DNA of 22,186 bases from JAZKFP01 sp040386355. GTDB lineage: Bacteria; Pseudomonadota; Gammaproteobacteria; Pseudomonadales; UBA6940. Numbering within the stretch: the first letter of the stretch is position 1; every line of letters starts with the position of its first letter. Shown piece by piece: positions 1-7,270 of the stretch. The stretch is from assembly GCA_040386355.1 (NCBI GenBank), contig JAZKFP010000228.1, positions 1 to 22,186 of the forward strand. Direction: 5' to 3'. The translations under genes were made by a program, and so were the position numbers. The notes under the pieces are model-generated. The model saw only the letters and a program-made list of their open reading frames with translations, was not told the DNA's origin and did no database searches.

Positions 1-2
1 CT

Positions 3-287
3 TCTATACTTGCCAAAATCAAATTTAAATTTGAGAAAAATCATCAAAAATTTATTTTTGATGATTTTTCTTCAGCAAGCTTTGAATTTATGGAAAAAAC
101 CGAAGAGAAACTTAAAATAATCGATGGAAAAATGACTGTCAACAGCATAGACGATGTGATCAAACCCACTATCTTAAAGGATGGCTCTTTGAGACGCCGA
201 TGTTTTAAATCCTGTGAAGATGATATGCGATCTCATCAAGCAGTTGCTGATATGAAAGAAATTTTTCTTGAAATGTATGCTGTTTAG
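3..287 (+). CDS. 3' end of an unrecognised gene (5' truncated by window)
   Basis: The reading frame is open from the window edge to TAA at 285-287, giving 94 residues, so this is probably the C-terminal part of a longer protein. An ATG at 90 could start a 65-residue protein, but I see no Shine-Dalgarno sequence before it, and the upstream codons are open and read as plausible charged protein (Lys/Phe/Glu-rich). The tail is rich in Lys, Asp and Glu, and has a basic LRRRCF stretch and a final EIFLEMYAV helix. I do not recognise the family and see no membrane segment. A perfect 17-bp inverted repeat (34-71) lies inside the frame. It is the main reason to doubt the upstream part, because it could instead be the terminator of a gene ending before the window. 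Confidence 0.5.
   Translation, partial: SILAKIKFKFEKNHQKFIFDDFSSASFEFMEKTEEKLKIIDGKMTVNSIDDVIKPTILKDGSLRRRCFKSCEDDMRSHQAVADMKEIFLEMYAV
34..71. repeat. perfect AT-rich inverted repeat, 17-bp arms
   Basis: Positions 34-50 and 55-71 are exact reverse complements around the 4-base loop TTTA. The right arm ends in a T-rich stretch (65-69 all T). It could be an AT-rich intrinsic terminator for an upstream plus-strand gene or a structured part of the partial coding frame. It has few G-C pairs. Confidence 0.6.
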
Positions 288-320
288 CAAATCTTTATAA
301 CTCACTTTTTTAATAATTAG

Positions 321-341
321 AAGGCGCATTGAACGTGCCTT
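321..341. terminator. weak hairpin between convergent genes
   Basis: Positions 321-327 (AAGGCGC) can pair with 335-341 (GTGCCTT) with one G-T wobble and a 7-base loop. It lies between the plus-strand partial gene (stop 287) and the minus-strand ggpPS (stop 380), where a shared terminator is expected. Neither side is followed by a proper T run, so terminator function is uncertain. Confidence 0.25.
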
Positions 342-379
342 GTTCAAATCTATAAAAAGGTTGTGTTGGGATTAAAAGA

Positions 380-2650
380 TTATATCGGGCAACTGTACTC
401 TTGTTGCCGCTGCACAGCCAATTCAACTGAACTTAAAAACTCACGCCCCCATCGATCAATATCATTATATTCCACGATACTAAACATTTCGCGCAATCTA
501 TCTTGAGCTTCAGCATCTTCCATATTAATTGCTTGCCAACATTTTTGAACCATATCATGGCGATCATGCGGGTTGGTTAAAATTGCGCCACGTAATTCAG
601 CAGCAACTCCTGCAAATTCCGACAAAACCAGCTTGCCATGCCCATGCAATATTCCTTGCGTTGCCACATATTCTTTTGCAACCAAATTTAATCCATCACG
701 TAATGGAGTAATCCACATAATATCGGCATTGGCGTAATATCCGACTAAATCTTCAAACGGTAAGCTACGGTAAAAGAATTTAACCGGCACCCAACTTAAT
801 TTTGAAAATCGACCATTAATACGACCAACCGCTTGCTCAATTTGAATTTTCAAATCTTGATACACTTGAATTTCCTGTGCTGCCGGTACACACACCGCAA
901 CTAGGGTAATTTTTTCATGCGATTCTGGATGTATTTCTAATAATTTTTCAAACGCAATTATTTTTTCTAACAAACCTTTGGTGTAATCCAAACGTTCTAC
1001 CGAAAGAATAACTTTAGTACCGGCCCATTCGGAACGAACATGTTCAATTTTTTCTTGTTGTTCTGATTTATCCAGAATTTTTTTAATGCGATTTAAATCA
1101 ATTCCTACCGGATGTGCACCTAATTCAATGCGTCGTCCATTTACTTCTACCGCTTTAGTCACTTGATCTAAACCTACAGCGCAACCATAGGTTAAAAATC
1201 GTGGTGCGCAGCCTTCACGTTCTAAAATATTTAATGGCATTACTCCGAGTGCTACATCAATAAAATTTTCCACTTGGCGTGGAATATGAAACCCGATGTA
1301 ATCGCACTGCAGTAAGCTACCAATAATTTGATGACGCCACGGAACCACATTAAAAATGTCAGCCGATGGAAAGTACGTATGATGGAAAAACGCAATTTTT
1401 AAATCAGGACGTAATTCGCGCAAAAAAGCTGGTACTAACCATAAGTTATAATCATGAATCCAAACTAACGCACCTTCAGCGGATTCTTCGGCTGCATGTT
1501 GCGCAAATCGCCGATTTACTTCGACATATACTGACCAGTGGTCTTCATTAAAAGTCGCACGCTCCCAAAAAGTGTGCAGTAAAGGCCAAAATGCTTCTTT
1601 AGAAAATCGCTTATAAAAAATGTCGACTTCATTTTTTGTTAAATCAACACGTGAACATACTAAATTTGGATACTGTTCTTTGTTGACTGCGGTATAGCGT
1701 TGAAAAGCAGTTTTATCTTTACCCACAATCGACCAAGCGATCCATGCGCCTGCTCGTTCAGGTCCAAAAAAACTTAATAACGTTGGAATAATTCCATTCG
1801 GTGACTTTGGTTGTTGTTGCGTGCACTTACCGTTTTCAAATACTTCATCATAAGGTAAACGATGATACACAATTACTAACTCGGATTTGCCACAGCGCGC
1901 TTTTGGACGCACGCCTGCGGTTAATTCTTTTAAATTTAATAATTCGAAATGTTCGATGGCTTCTAAAATTCCGCCACAACCCAGTCGATTTGAATGCAAT
2001 ACATTATCTTTATTTTTAGTAGCTTCGTATAAAGCTGGCTCAGAATCTCCGACACAAACGCCTTTCCATGAACTTTGCAAATACATTTGCAAATCATTTA
2101 ATGAATCACCCGCTACTAGTATGCGTTTATGATTGATATTTAGATGATTAACCAAAGCTTGGACGGAAGATCCTTTATTAACGCCCTTTGGTAAATAATC
2201 TAAATATCGATTAACCGAATAAATCACGTCACAACCAATTTGATTTGCAATTTCTATTAAATCAGGAATTAACGGTTCTAATTCATCTTGATTAATATAA
2301 AAAGAACAACGTCTTTGTTGCGGTACATCTTGTCGAACTAAACGATCAAAACCATTTAATGCATTTAATACAATGTGTTCGCCTGGCCATTGATGTTCAA
2401 TATCAGATTGTAGTGGTTGAATCGGTTGTTGATGTTCGCCATCTACAATGGTTGCGCCAACGTCACAAATAATATAATCCGGTCGCGGCACCATCGGATC
2501 TGCAAGTATGGGTAGTACCGATTCCAAACCTCGTCCTGTCACAAACACGAGTTGAATATCATGATTACTTTCAATTAATTGATATAGCGTTAAACGATCT
2601 TCTGTTGAACCCGCTAAAAAAGTACCATCTAAATCCGTCGCTAAAAACAT
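380..2650 (-). CDS. ggpPS: bifunctional glucosylglycerol-phosphate synthase/phosphatase (HAD + GT20 fusion)
   Basis: This 756-residue protein fuses two enzymes. Residues 1-235 form a HAD phosphatase of the sucrose/glucosylglycerol-phosphatase type: motif I DLDGT (6-10), motif II TGR (38-40), a Lys region near 155-159 and the acidic motif GDSLND (181-186). Residues 257-756 form a GT20 glycosyltransferase with SPNGIIPTL (283-291), HDYNL (399-403), FFHHTYFPS, RLDYTKG (553-559) and PLRDGLNLVAKE (649-660). The GT20 half resembles cyanobacterial GgpS more than OtsA, notably in the SPNGIIPTL and EAFWPLLHTF stretches. By family knowledge it would join ADP-glucose and glycerol 3-phosphate and then dephosphorylate the product to glucosylglycerol, a cytoplasmic osmoprotectant. 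The start ATG (2650) has AGAGG five bases upstream and lies 22 bp after the meaB stop, so it is probably the last gene of that operon. A trehalose-type activity is the main alternative. Confidence 0.87.
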   Translation of the reverse strand: MFLATDLDGTFLAGSTEDRLTLYQLIESNHDIQLVFVTGRGLESVLPILADPMVPRPDYIICDVGATIVDGEHQQPIQPLQSDIEHQWPGEHIVLNALNGFDRLVRQDVPQQRRCSFYINQDELEPLIPDLIEIANQIGCDVIYSVNRYLDYLPKGVNKGSSVQALVNHLNINHKRILVAGDSLNDLQMYLQSSWKGVCVGDSEPALYEATKNKDNVLHSNRLGCGGILEAIEHFELLNLKELTAGVRPKARCGKSELVIVYHRLPYDEVFENGKCTQQQPKSPNGIIPTLLSFFGPERAGAWIAWSIVGKDKTAFQRYTAVNKEQYPNLVCSRVDLTKNEVDIFYKRFSKEAFWPLLHTFWERATFNEDHWSVYVEVNRRFAQHAAEESAEGALVWIHDYNLWLVPAFLRELRPDLKIAFFHHTYFPSADIFNVVPWRHQIIGSLLQCDYIGFHIPRQVENFIDVALGVMPLNILEREGCAPRFLTYGCAVGLDQVTKAVEVNGRRIELGAHPVGIDLNRIKKILDKSEQQEKIEHVRSEWAGTKVILSVERLDYTKGLLEKIIAFEKLLEIHPESHEKITLVAVCVPAAQEIQVYQDLKIQIEQAVGRINGRFSKLSWVPVKFFYRSLPFEDLVGYYANADIMWITPLRDGLNLVAKEYVATQGILHGHGKLVLSEFAGVAAELRGAILTNPHDRHDMVQKCWQAINMEDAEAQDRLREMFSIVEYNDIDRWGREFLSSVELAVQRQQEYSCPI

Positions 2651-2672
2651 ATAAGCCTCTCTGTCCTCACTA

Positions 2673-3671
2673 TCATGGATATCTTTCTAACCCCTGCACA
2701 TTTACCTCTTTGTTTAATAATTGGGTTTTTAACTGCGCAATGGTTGAACGTGCTGCTGCATAAGGAGAAATCTCCGACATATTATTTTGAGAATAAAACG
2801 ATGTGACTTCATGAATACATTCATAAAAAAAGCGTTCTAACCAAAAACTAAATAATTGTTGTTTTTGTTGTTCACGTTTTTGAATTCGTTGTGAGACGTT
2901 GTCTTCACGTAAATAATTTTCTAAATATTCAATAAAGGGTTTTAATGTTTTAGCCTGTGTGGTTGTTGTTAAAAATACAGAAAGCTTACGACCGGTCGCG
3001 GAAAACATATTTGAAAATAAATGCTGGGTTTTCTCTGCTAACTGAGTGGATTTGCCATCGTGTTTGGTAATAACTAATACGTCAGCGTGTTCCAATACAC
3101 CACGTTTAATGGCTTGCAAATCATCACCTTCTCCGGGCGACATCAACAATGTAAAAATATCAACGCAATTAGCGATACGAAATTCCGCCTGGCCACTACC
3201 CAAACTTTCAATAATAATTCGATCATAGCCTGCACTTTCACATACTTTAATAGCGTCTGCAGTAGCGGCAGAAATTCCACCGACCGCTTGGCGTTGTGGT
3301 AAAGGCCTAACATACGCATTTGGATCGGTTGCAAGTCTGTGCATGCGGGTTTTATCAGCAAGCAGACTTCCTCCAGAAATCTCGGAAGTCGGATCAGTGG
3401 CAAGTACAGCAACACGATGGCCTGCATCCAACCAGTTGGACCCGAGCATCTCAATCAAGCTCGATTTGCCCACACCAGGCGGGCCACCCAAACCAACACG
3501 CAATGTATTTTTAGAAGTAGGCAAAAGATGATGCAAAATATGTTGTGCAGTGTCGGCATCGTCTGCTTTTTGACTTTCCAATAGCGTAATCATGCGAGCA
3601 ACCGTATCACGTTCTCCACGGCTTATCCGTGAACAGATTATCTGTAATTCTTCTTCTGACAGAGATTTCAT
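2673..3671 (-). CDS. meaB: MeaB/ArgK-family G-protein chaperone of methylmalonyl-CoA mutase
   Basis: This 332-residue GTPase belongs to the MeaB/ArgK family, which loads and protects adenosylcobalamin in methylmalonyl-CoA mutase. Visible motifs are the P-loop GPPGVGKS (63-70), DPTS (93-96) followed by SGGSLLADKTRM (family switch region), and IIESLGSGQAE in the place of the usual ETVGVGQSE. The base-recognition motif reads TKHDG where NKADG is usual, so the expected Asn is Thr. I chose ATG at 3671, because it gives the TGATG overlap with the mutase stop (3671-3673). A TTG one codon earlier (3674) is less likely. Direct translational coupling to the mutase supports the assignment. Length is normal for the family. 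Confidence 0.92.
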   Translation of the reverse strand: MKSLSEEELQIICSRISRGERDTVARMITLLESQKADDADTAQHILHHLLPTSKNTLRVGLGGPPGVGKSSLIEMLGSNWLDAGHRVAVLATDPTSEISGGSLLADKTRMHRLATDPNAYVRPLPQRQAVGGISAATADAIKVCESAGYDRIIIESLGSGQAEFRIANCVDIFTLLMSPGEGDDLQAIKRGVLEHADVLVITKHDGKSTQLAEKTQHLFSNMFSATGRKLSVFLTTTTQAKTLKPFIEYLENYLREDNVSQRIQKREQQKQQLFSFWLERFFYECIHEVTSFYSQNNMSEISPYAAARSTIAQLKTQLLNKEVNVQGLERYP

Positions 3672-5833
3672 CAAAGCACACCCCGTTGGGCGAGTTTGCT
3701 CAATGCATCCAACACCGAACGCGCTGCATGAGTAATTGGCGTGCCTGGACCTAACACCGATTTTACGCCAATACGCAGTAGTTCTTTTTCATCTTCAGCT
3801 GGAATAATTCCACCGACAACAACGAGCGTTGAAGAACCAGATGCTGTTAATTTTTGCAGTAATTCCGGCACTAGTATTTGGTGTCCACCCGCTTGCGAAG
3901 AAACACCAATAACATGCACATCGTTATCAATCGCCTGCTGACACACCTCTTCTGGAGTTGCAAATAAGGGCGACAAATCGACATCAAATCCTAAGTCTGC
4001 AAAAGCTGATGCAATAACTTTTGCACCGCGGTCATGACCGTCTTGTCCCATTTTTGCGATTAAAATACGTGGAGGTCGACCATGTTTTTGTAAAAAAATC
4101 GCTAAATCATTTTTTAACACAAGCCACTCTTGTGAATGTTCAGACGATTTTTCTTTTTGCATACGGGCTCCATAAATTCCATCAACAAAATTAGTAGGAG
4201 CACGGTATCTGCCCCATACCGATTCTAGCGCAGCTGATACTTCACCTAACGTACAACGACAGCGCATTGCTTCAATTGCCAAATAGAGCAGATTATTTTC
4301 TCGGGTAGAAGATGGACTGGCTGCTTCTATCAAAACTTTTAACGCAGATTCAACTTTTTGTTCGTTGCGTGCCGCTCGTAAAACTTGCAAAGATGCTAAT
4401 TGTTGACGTCGCACTTCTTCAACATTGATATTGCGTACTGGAGTTTCATGCGTAGGATTTTCCATTTGATAGGCGTTCAATCCAATAATCACATCTTCGC
4501 CACTATCAATGCGGGCCTGACGTAATGCGGCAGAAGCTTGAATGCGGCGCTGCGGAATTCCGGCTTCAATGGCTGCAATCATCCCACCTTGCTGCTGAAT
4601 TTCTTTTAAGTACTCTTTTGCTTTTTCAATTAACTCTACGGTGAGATTTTCCATAAAATACGATCCGCCCCATGGATCAATCACTTTAGTAATCAACGTT
4701 TCATGCTGCAAAATAAGCTGGGTATTTAATGCAATGCGTGCGCTGTCATTTGATGGTAAAGCCAATGCTTCATCAAATGAATTGGTATGTAATGATTGCG
4801 TTCCACCCATGACTGCCGCCATAGCTTCGATCGTTGTGCGGACAATATTATTCATTGGATCTTGCGCAACAAGTGACCAACCTGAAGTTTGGCAGTGCGT
4901 GCGTAATTGAAATGATTTAGGATTTTTTGGATTAAATTCTTGAATTAATTCTGCCCATAATTTGCGAGCTGCACGCAATTTTGCTACTTCAATATAAAAA
5001 GATAATCCTATACCGAAAAAGAAAGATAAACGCGGTGCAATTTCATCAATATCCAGACCGCCTTCGATAGCAAGCTTGGCGTAAGACAAACCATCAGCCA
5101 GTGTATAAGCCAATTCCAATGCCGCATCTGCACCAGCTTCTTGCATGTGATAACCAGAAATAGAAACACTATTAAACTTCGGCATTTTATGTGCGCAAAA
5201 CGTCATAATGTCTTGCGTGATACGCATCGAAGGTTTTGGCGGATAAATATAAGTATTTCGCACCATGAATTCTTTCAAAATATCGTTTTGAATCGTGCCG
5301 CGTAATTGTTCAGCTTTTACACCTTGCTCTTCCGCCGCCACAATAAAAGCAGCTAACACTGGTAATACTGCACCATTCATTGTCATTGATACCGAAACTT
5401 TATCTAATGGAATTTCGTTAAATAAAATTTTCATATCTTCGACACTGTCAATCGCAACGCCCGCTTTGCCAACATCTCCAACAACTCTGGGATGATCAGA
5501 GTCATATCCGCGATGCGTTGGCAAATCAAACGCAACCGAAATACCCTGTTGACCTGCATCAAGTGCACGCCGGTAAAAGGCATTTGATTCAGTTGCTGTA
5601 GAAAATCCGGCGTACTGTCGAACGGTCCAAGGACGTGAACTGTACATTGCGGCATAAGGTCCACGTAAAAAAGGAAATTGTCCGGGAAAAGTATCTTTTG
5701 CAGAATCAATCGGTAGGTCGTTCAACGTATAAAGTGGATGAAGTGAAATTCCTTCCTGAGTTTCCCAAGCAAGTTCTTTATCAGAGAATCCAGTTGCGTT
5801 TTTAAGCTGCTGCTGCCATTTTTCAAAAGACAT
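3671..5833 (-). CDS. scpA: methylmalonyl-CoA mutase, single-chain B12-dependent
   Basis: This 720-residue protein interconverts succinyl-CoA and (R)-methylmalonyl-CoA using adenosylcobalamin. The N-terminal barrel has the canonical PWTVRQYAGFSTATESNAFY stretch (Tyr74) and AFDLPTHRGYDSDHPRVVGD. The middle has RTHCQTSGWSL and the TQSLHTNSFDEALALP stretch. The C-terminal cobalamin domain has DGHDRG (598-603, His600 as lower axial ligand) and VVVGG (671-675). The SxL element reads VSSQAGGH (644-651), with Gln where Leu is usual. The length matches the homodimeric ScpA type, and no separate small subunit is present. An ATG 12 codons upstream (5869) exists, but ATG 5833 has AAGGAA (5845-5850) before it and begins with the family-like MSFEKWQQQ. 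It is the first gene of the operon with meaB and ggpPS. Confidence 0.95.
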   Translation of the reverse strand: MSFEKWQQQLKNATGFSDKELAWETQEGISLHPLYTLNDLPIDSAKDTFPGQFPFLRGPYAAMYSSRPWTVRQYAGFSTATESNAFYRRALDAGQQGISVAFDLPTHRGYDSDHPRVVGDVGKAGVAIDSVEDMKILFNEIPLDKVSVSMTMNGAVLPVLAAFIVAAEEQGVKAEQLRGTIQNDILKEFMVRNTYIYPPKPSMRITQDIMTFCAHKMPKFNSVSISGYHMQEAGADAALELAYTLADGLSYAKLAIEGGLDIDEIAPRLSFFFGIGLSFYIEVAKLRAARKLWAELIQEFNPKNPKSFQLRTHCQTSGWSLVAQDPMNNIVRTTIEAMAAVMGGTQSLHTNSFDEALALPSNDSARIALNTQLILQHETLITKVIDPWGGSYFMENLTVELIEKAKEYLKEIQQQGGMIAAIEAGIPQRRIQASAALRQARIDSGEDVIIGLNAYQMENPTHETPVRNINVEEVRRQQLASLQVLRAARNEQKVESALKVLIEAASPSSTRENNLLYLAIEAMRCRCTLGEVSAALESVWGRYRAPTNFVDGIYGARMQKEKSSEHSQEWLVLKNDLAIFLQKHGRPPRILIAKMGQDGHDRGAKVIASAFADLGFDVDLSPLFATPEEVCQQAIDNDVHVIGVSSQAGGHQILVPELLQKLTASGSSTLVVVGGIIPAEDEKELLRIGVKSVLGPGTPITHAARSVLDALSKLAQRGVL

Positions 5834-6126
5834 AAATATTATTATTCCTTTTAACCAGCCTTGATACATATCCGTAGCACCGCATCTTTATAACACATCA
5901 ATTCAGATTCGCAGCTTATTCATTACATCTACCCTTTCAGCTATTAAAGTTGAATGATAATAATGCGATTCGCAAAAAACTACAGGACATTAATTGGTTT
6001 GTAGCAATACGTTGTCCAGTTGCAGGAGTGTTGTAGCAAAGCCTCGTCAAAAGATTTTTCATTTGATAGGCTCATCGCTTATTAATTAGCTAGTAATTTT
6101 ATGGATTGAGTTTGGAAGTAAATGAG
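5834..6126. other. divergent intergenic region, mutase operon / membrane protein
   Basis: This 293-bp spacer must hold promoters for both directions. I find no convincing sigma-70 pair. Two weak hairpins are visible: GGACA 5985-5989 with TGTCC 6013-6017, and an interrupted stem (6040-6044 plus 6047-6051 with 6062-6066 plus 6068-6072). AAGGAA at 5845-5850 (minus) and GGAAG at 6114-6118 (plus) are the likely ribosome binding sites. Confidence 0.5.
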
Positions 6127-6819
6127 ATGAAAATTAAAAGTTCGCTGTGGATTAAAAGTGTTGAATCCTTACTTCAGCTAGCAGGAATATTATTAATCAT
6201 AATGGCATCGGTTAGCATCACTATTACCGTAATAATCTCATTATTTTTAAGCGGATATTTAAATCACGATAATTTCATCTATGCATTTCTAACTGAACAA
6301 TATCAACCTTATTTAACGATGCAAAACTCTATTGCACAAGCAACACTGAAACCAATGCTATTTTTAGCACTTCTAATCCAAGCTGTTTTTCATATCGTAT
6401 TTTTTCAAGTTGGAATTAAAATTATTAATCGAGAAAGAATCTCAATCGTATTAATTTTTATGACAGTTGCTGTTCAGTTCTTTATTTTTGGTTTCGCCAA
6501 AGATTTAATAATAAATGCCTTTCCGATTAATCCATTACAGCTAGTGTTCATTAAATCAATAAATACCACTTTAATGAGCTTAACACCCTACAACTTATTT
6601 TATTTTTTACCAGTAATATTAAGCTTTGTTGTGCTTGGAAAAATAATTCGAGATAACTTCAATTACGCCCCAAAAAATAAAATACCAACCTTAAAAAAAT
6701 CTCAAATGCTAGTTAGAAAAATTAATCCAGGCGCTAGTCGTGAAGTAAAAACAAAACATGCGATGAGAAGCGATAGCATTGAGTGGCGTAAACCAGAGTT
6801 CTCAAAGCAGCATGCTTAA
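6127..6819 (+). CDS. unrecognised four-helix membrane protein
   Basis: This 230-residue protein has four likely transmembrane segments: about 17-42, 76-98, 105-124 and 155-172. It ends in a basic cytoplasmic-looking tail (173-230) rich in Lys, Arg and Asn. I chose ATG at 6127 because GGAAG (6114-6118) lies eight bases before it. A TTG at 6106 would add seven residues but lacks a ribosome site. No catalytic or transport motif is visible and I do not recognise the family. It stands alone between the divergent mutase operon and the secreted haem-lipoprotein modules, with 451 bp of AT-rich DNA after it. The long hydrophobic segments make it very likely a real inner-membrane protein. Confidence 0.7.
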   Translation: MKIKSSLWIKSVESLLQLAGILLIIMASVSITITVIISLFLSGYLNHDNFIYAFLTEQYQPYLTMQNSIAQATLKPMLFLALLIQAVFHIVFFQVGIKIINRERISIVLIFMTVAVQFFIFGFAKDLIINAFPINPLQLVFIKSINTTLMSLTPYNLFYFLPVILSFVVLGKIIRDNFNYAPKNKIPTLKKSQMLVRKINPGASREVKTKHAMRSDSIEWRKPEFSKQHA

Positions 6820-7270
6820 TTTGACTAGGGCTTTATTTATAACATTGCGAGAAAATAAATATGATTTTCATAATATAAATAGAATCATTCAAAAATGATT
6901 AATTTAACTGATATAGCTGATTTTTTAGGTTTAAAATATAAGAACAAAAGCATTTTTTTAAACGCAATTTACTTAAAGGATATTTTCAAAGATATATTAA
7001 ATGGGTACTCGAGCAAGCAAGAATTAATGCAAATAGGTCGAACATTATAATTAGCCATTAAAGTCTAATTACAGTTATAAAATCCCAAAACAAACAAAAT
7101 AAAAAGCTTTTTTAAAAAATGTAATGAAATAATACCATCAGTTACTGGCTATATGTCATCTCTCTTCTAAATTAAAGATATTCCTTTCTTATTTTAATCA
7201 ATAAATTAATCCTTTGACCTAAGAGGTTATGGGTTTGTTATTGAATTTTAGAGTGTGTCTTGGGTGATTA
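6820..7270. other. AT-rich intergenic region before module 1
   Basis: This 451-bp stretch carries one small open frame (6895-7050, listed separately) and many short A/T runs. AAAAAGCTTTTT around 7101-7112 is a simple palindrome. I see no RNA gene, mobile element or clear terminator. The promoter of the first haem-lipoprotein gene should be here, but I cannot place it with confidence. Confidence 0.5.
6895..7050 (+). CDS. possible small protein, 51 residues
   Basis: ATG at 6895 opens a 51-codon frame to TAA at 7048-7050. The translation begins MINLTDIADFLGLKYKNKS and is a plausible mixture of hydrophobic and Lys residues without low-complexity runs. No good Shine-Dalgarno sequence precedes the ATG, and I know no family for it. 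It could be a chance frame or the remnant of a larger gene. Confidence 0.2.
   Translation: MINLTDIADFLGLKYKNKSIFLNAIYLKDIFKDILNGYSSKQELMQIGRTL

Noticed and set aside
3143..3454. 103-codon minus-strand frame inside meaB
   Set aside because: Overlaps the unmistakable MeaB frame, and its translation has no domain.
5940..6075. Possible riboswitch (for example cobalamin) before the mutase operon
   Set aside because: Only two weak hairpins are seen, with no B12-box-like conserved core on the minus strand.
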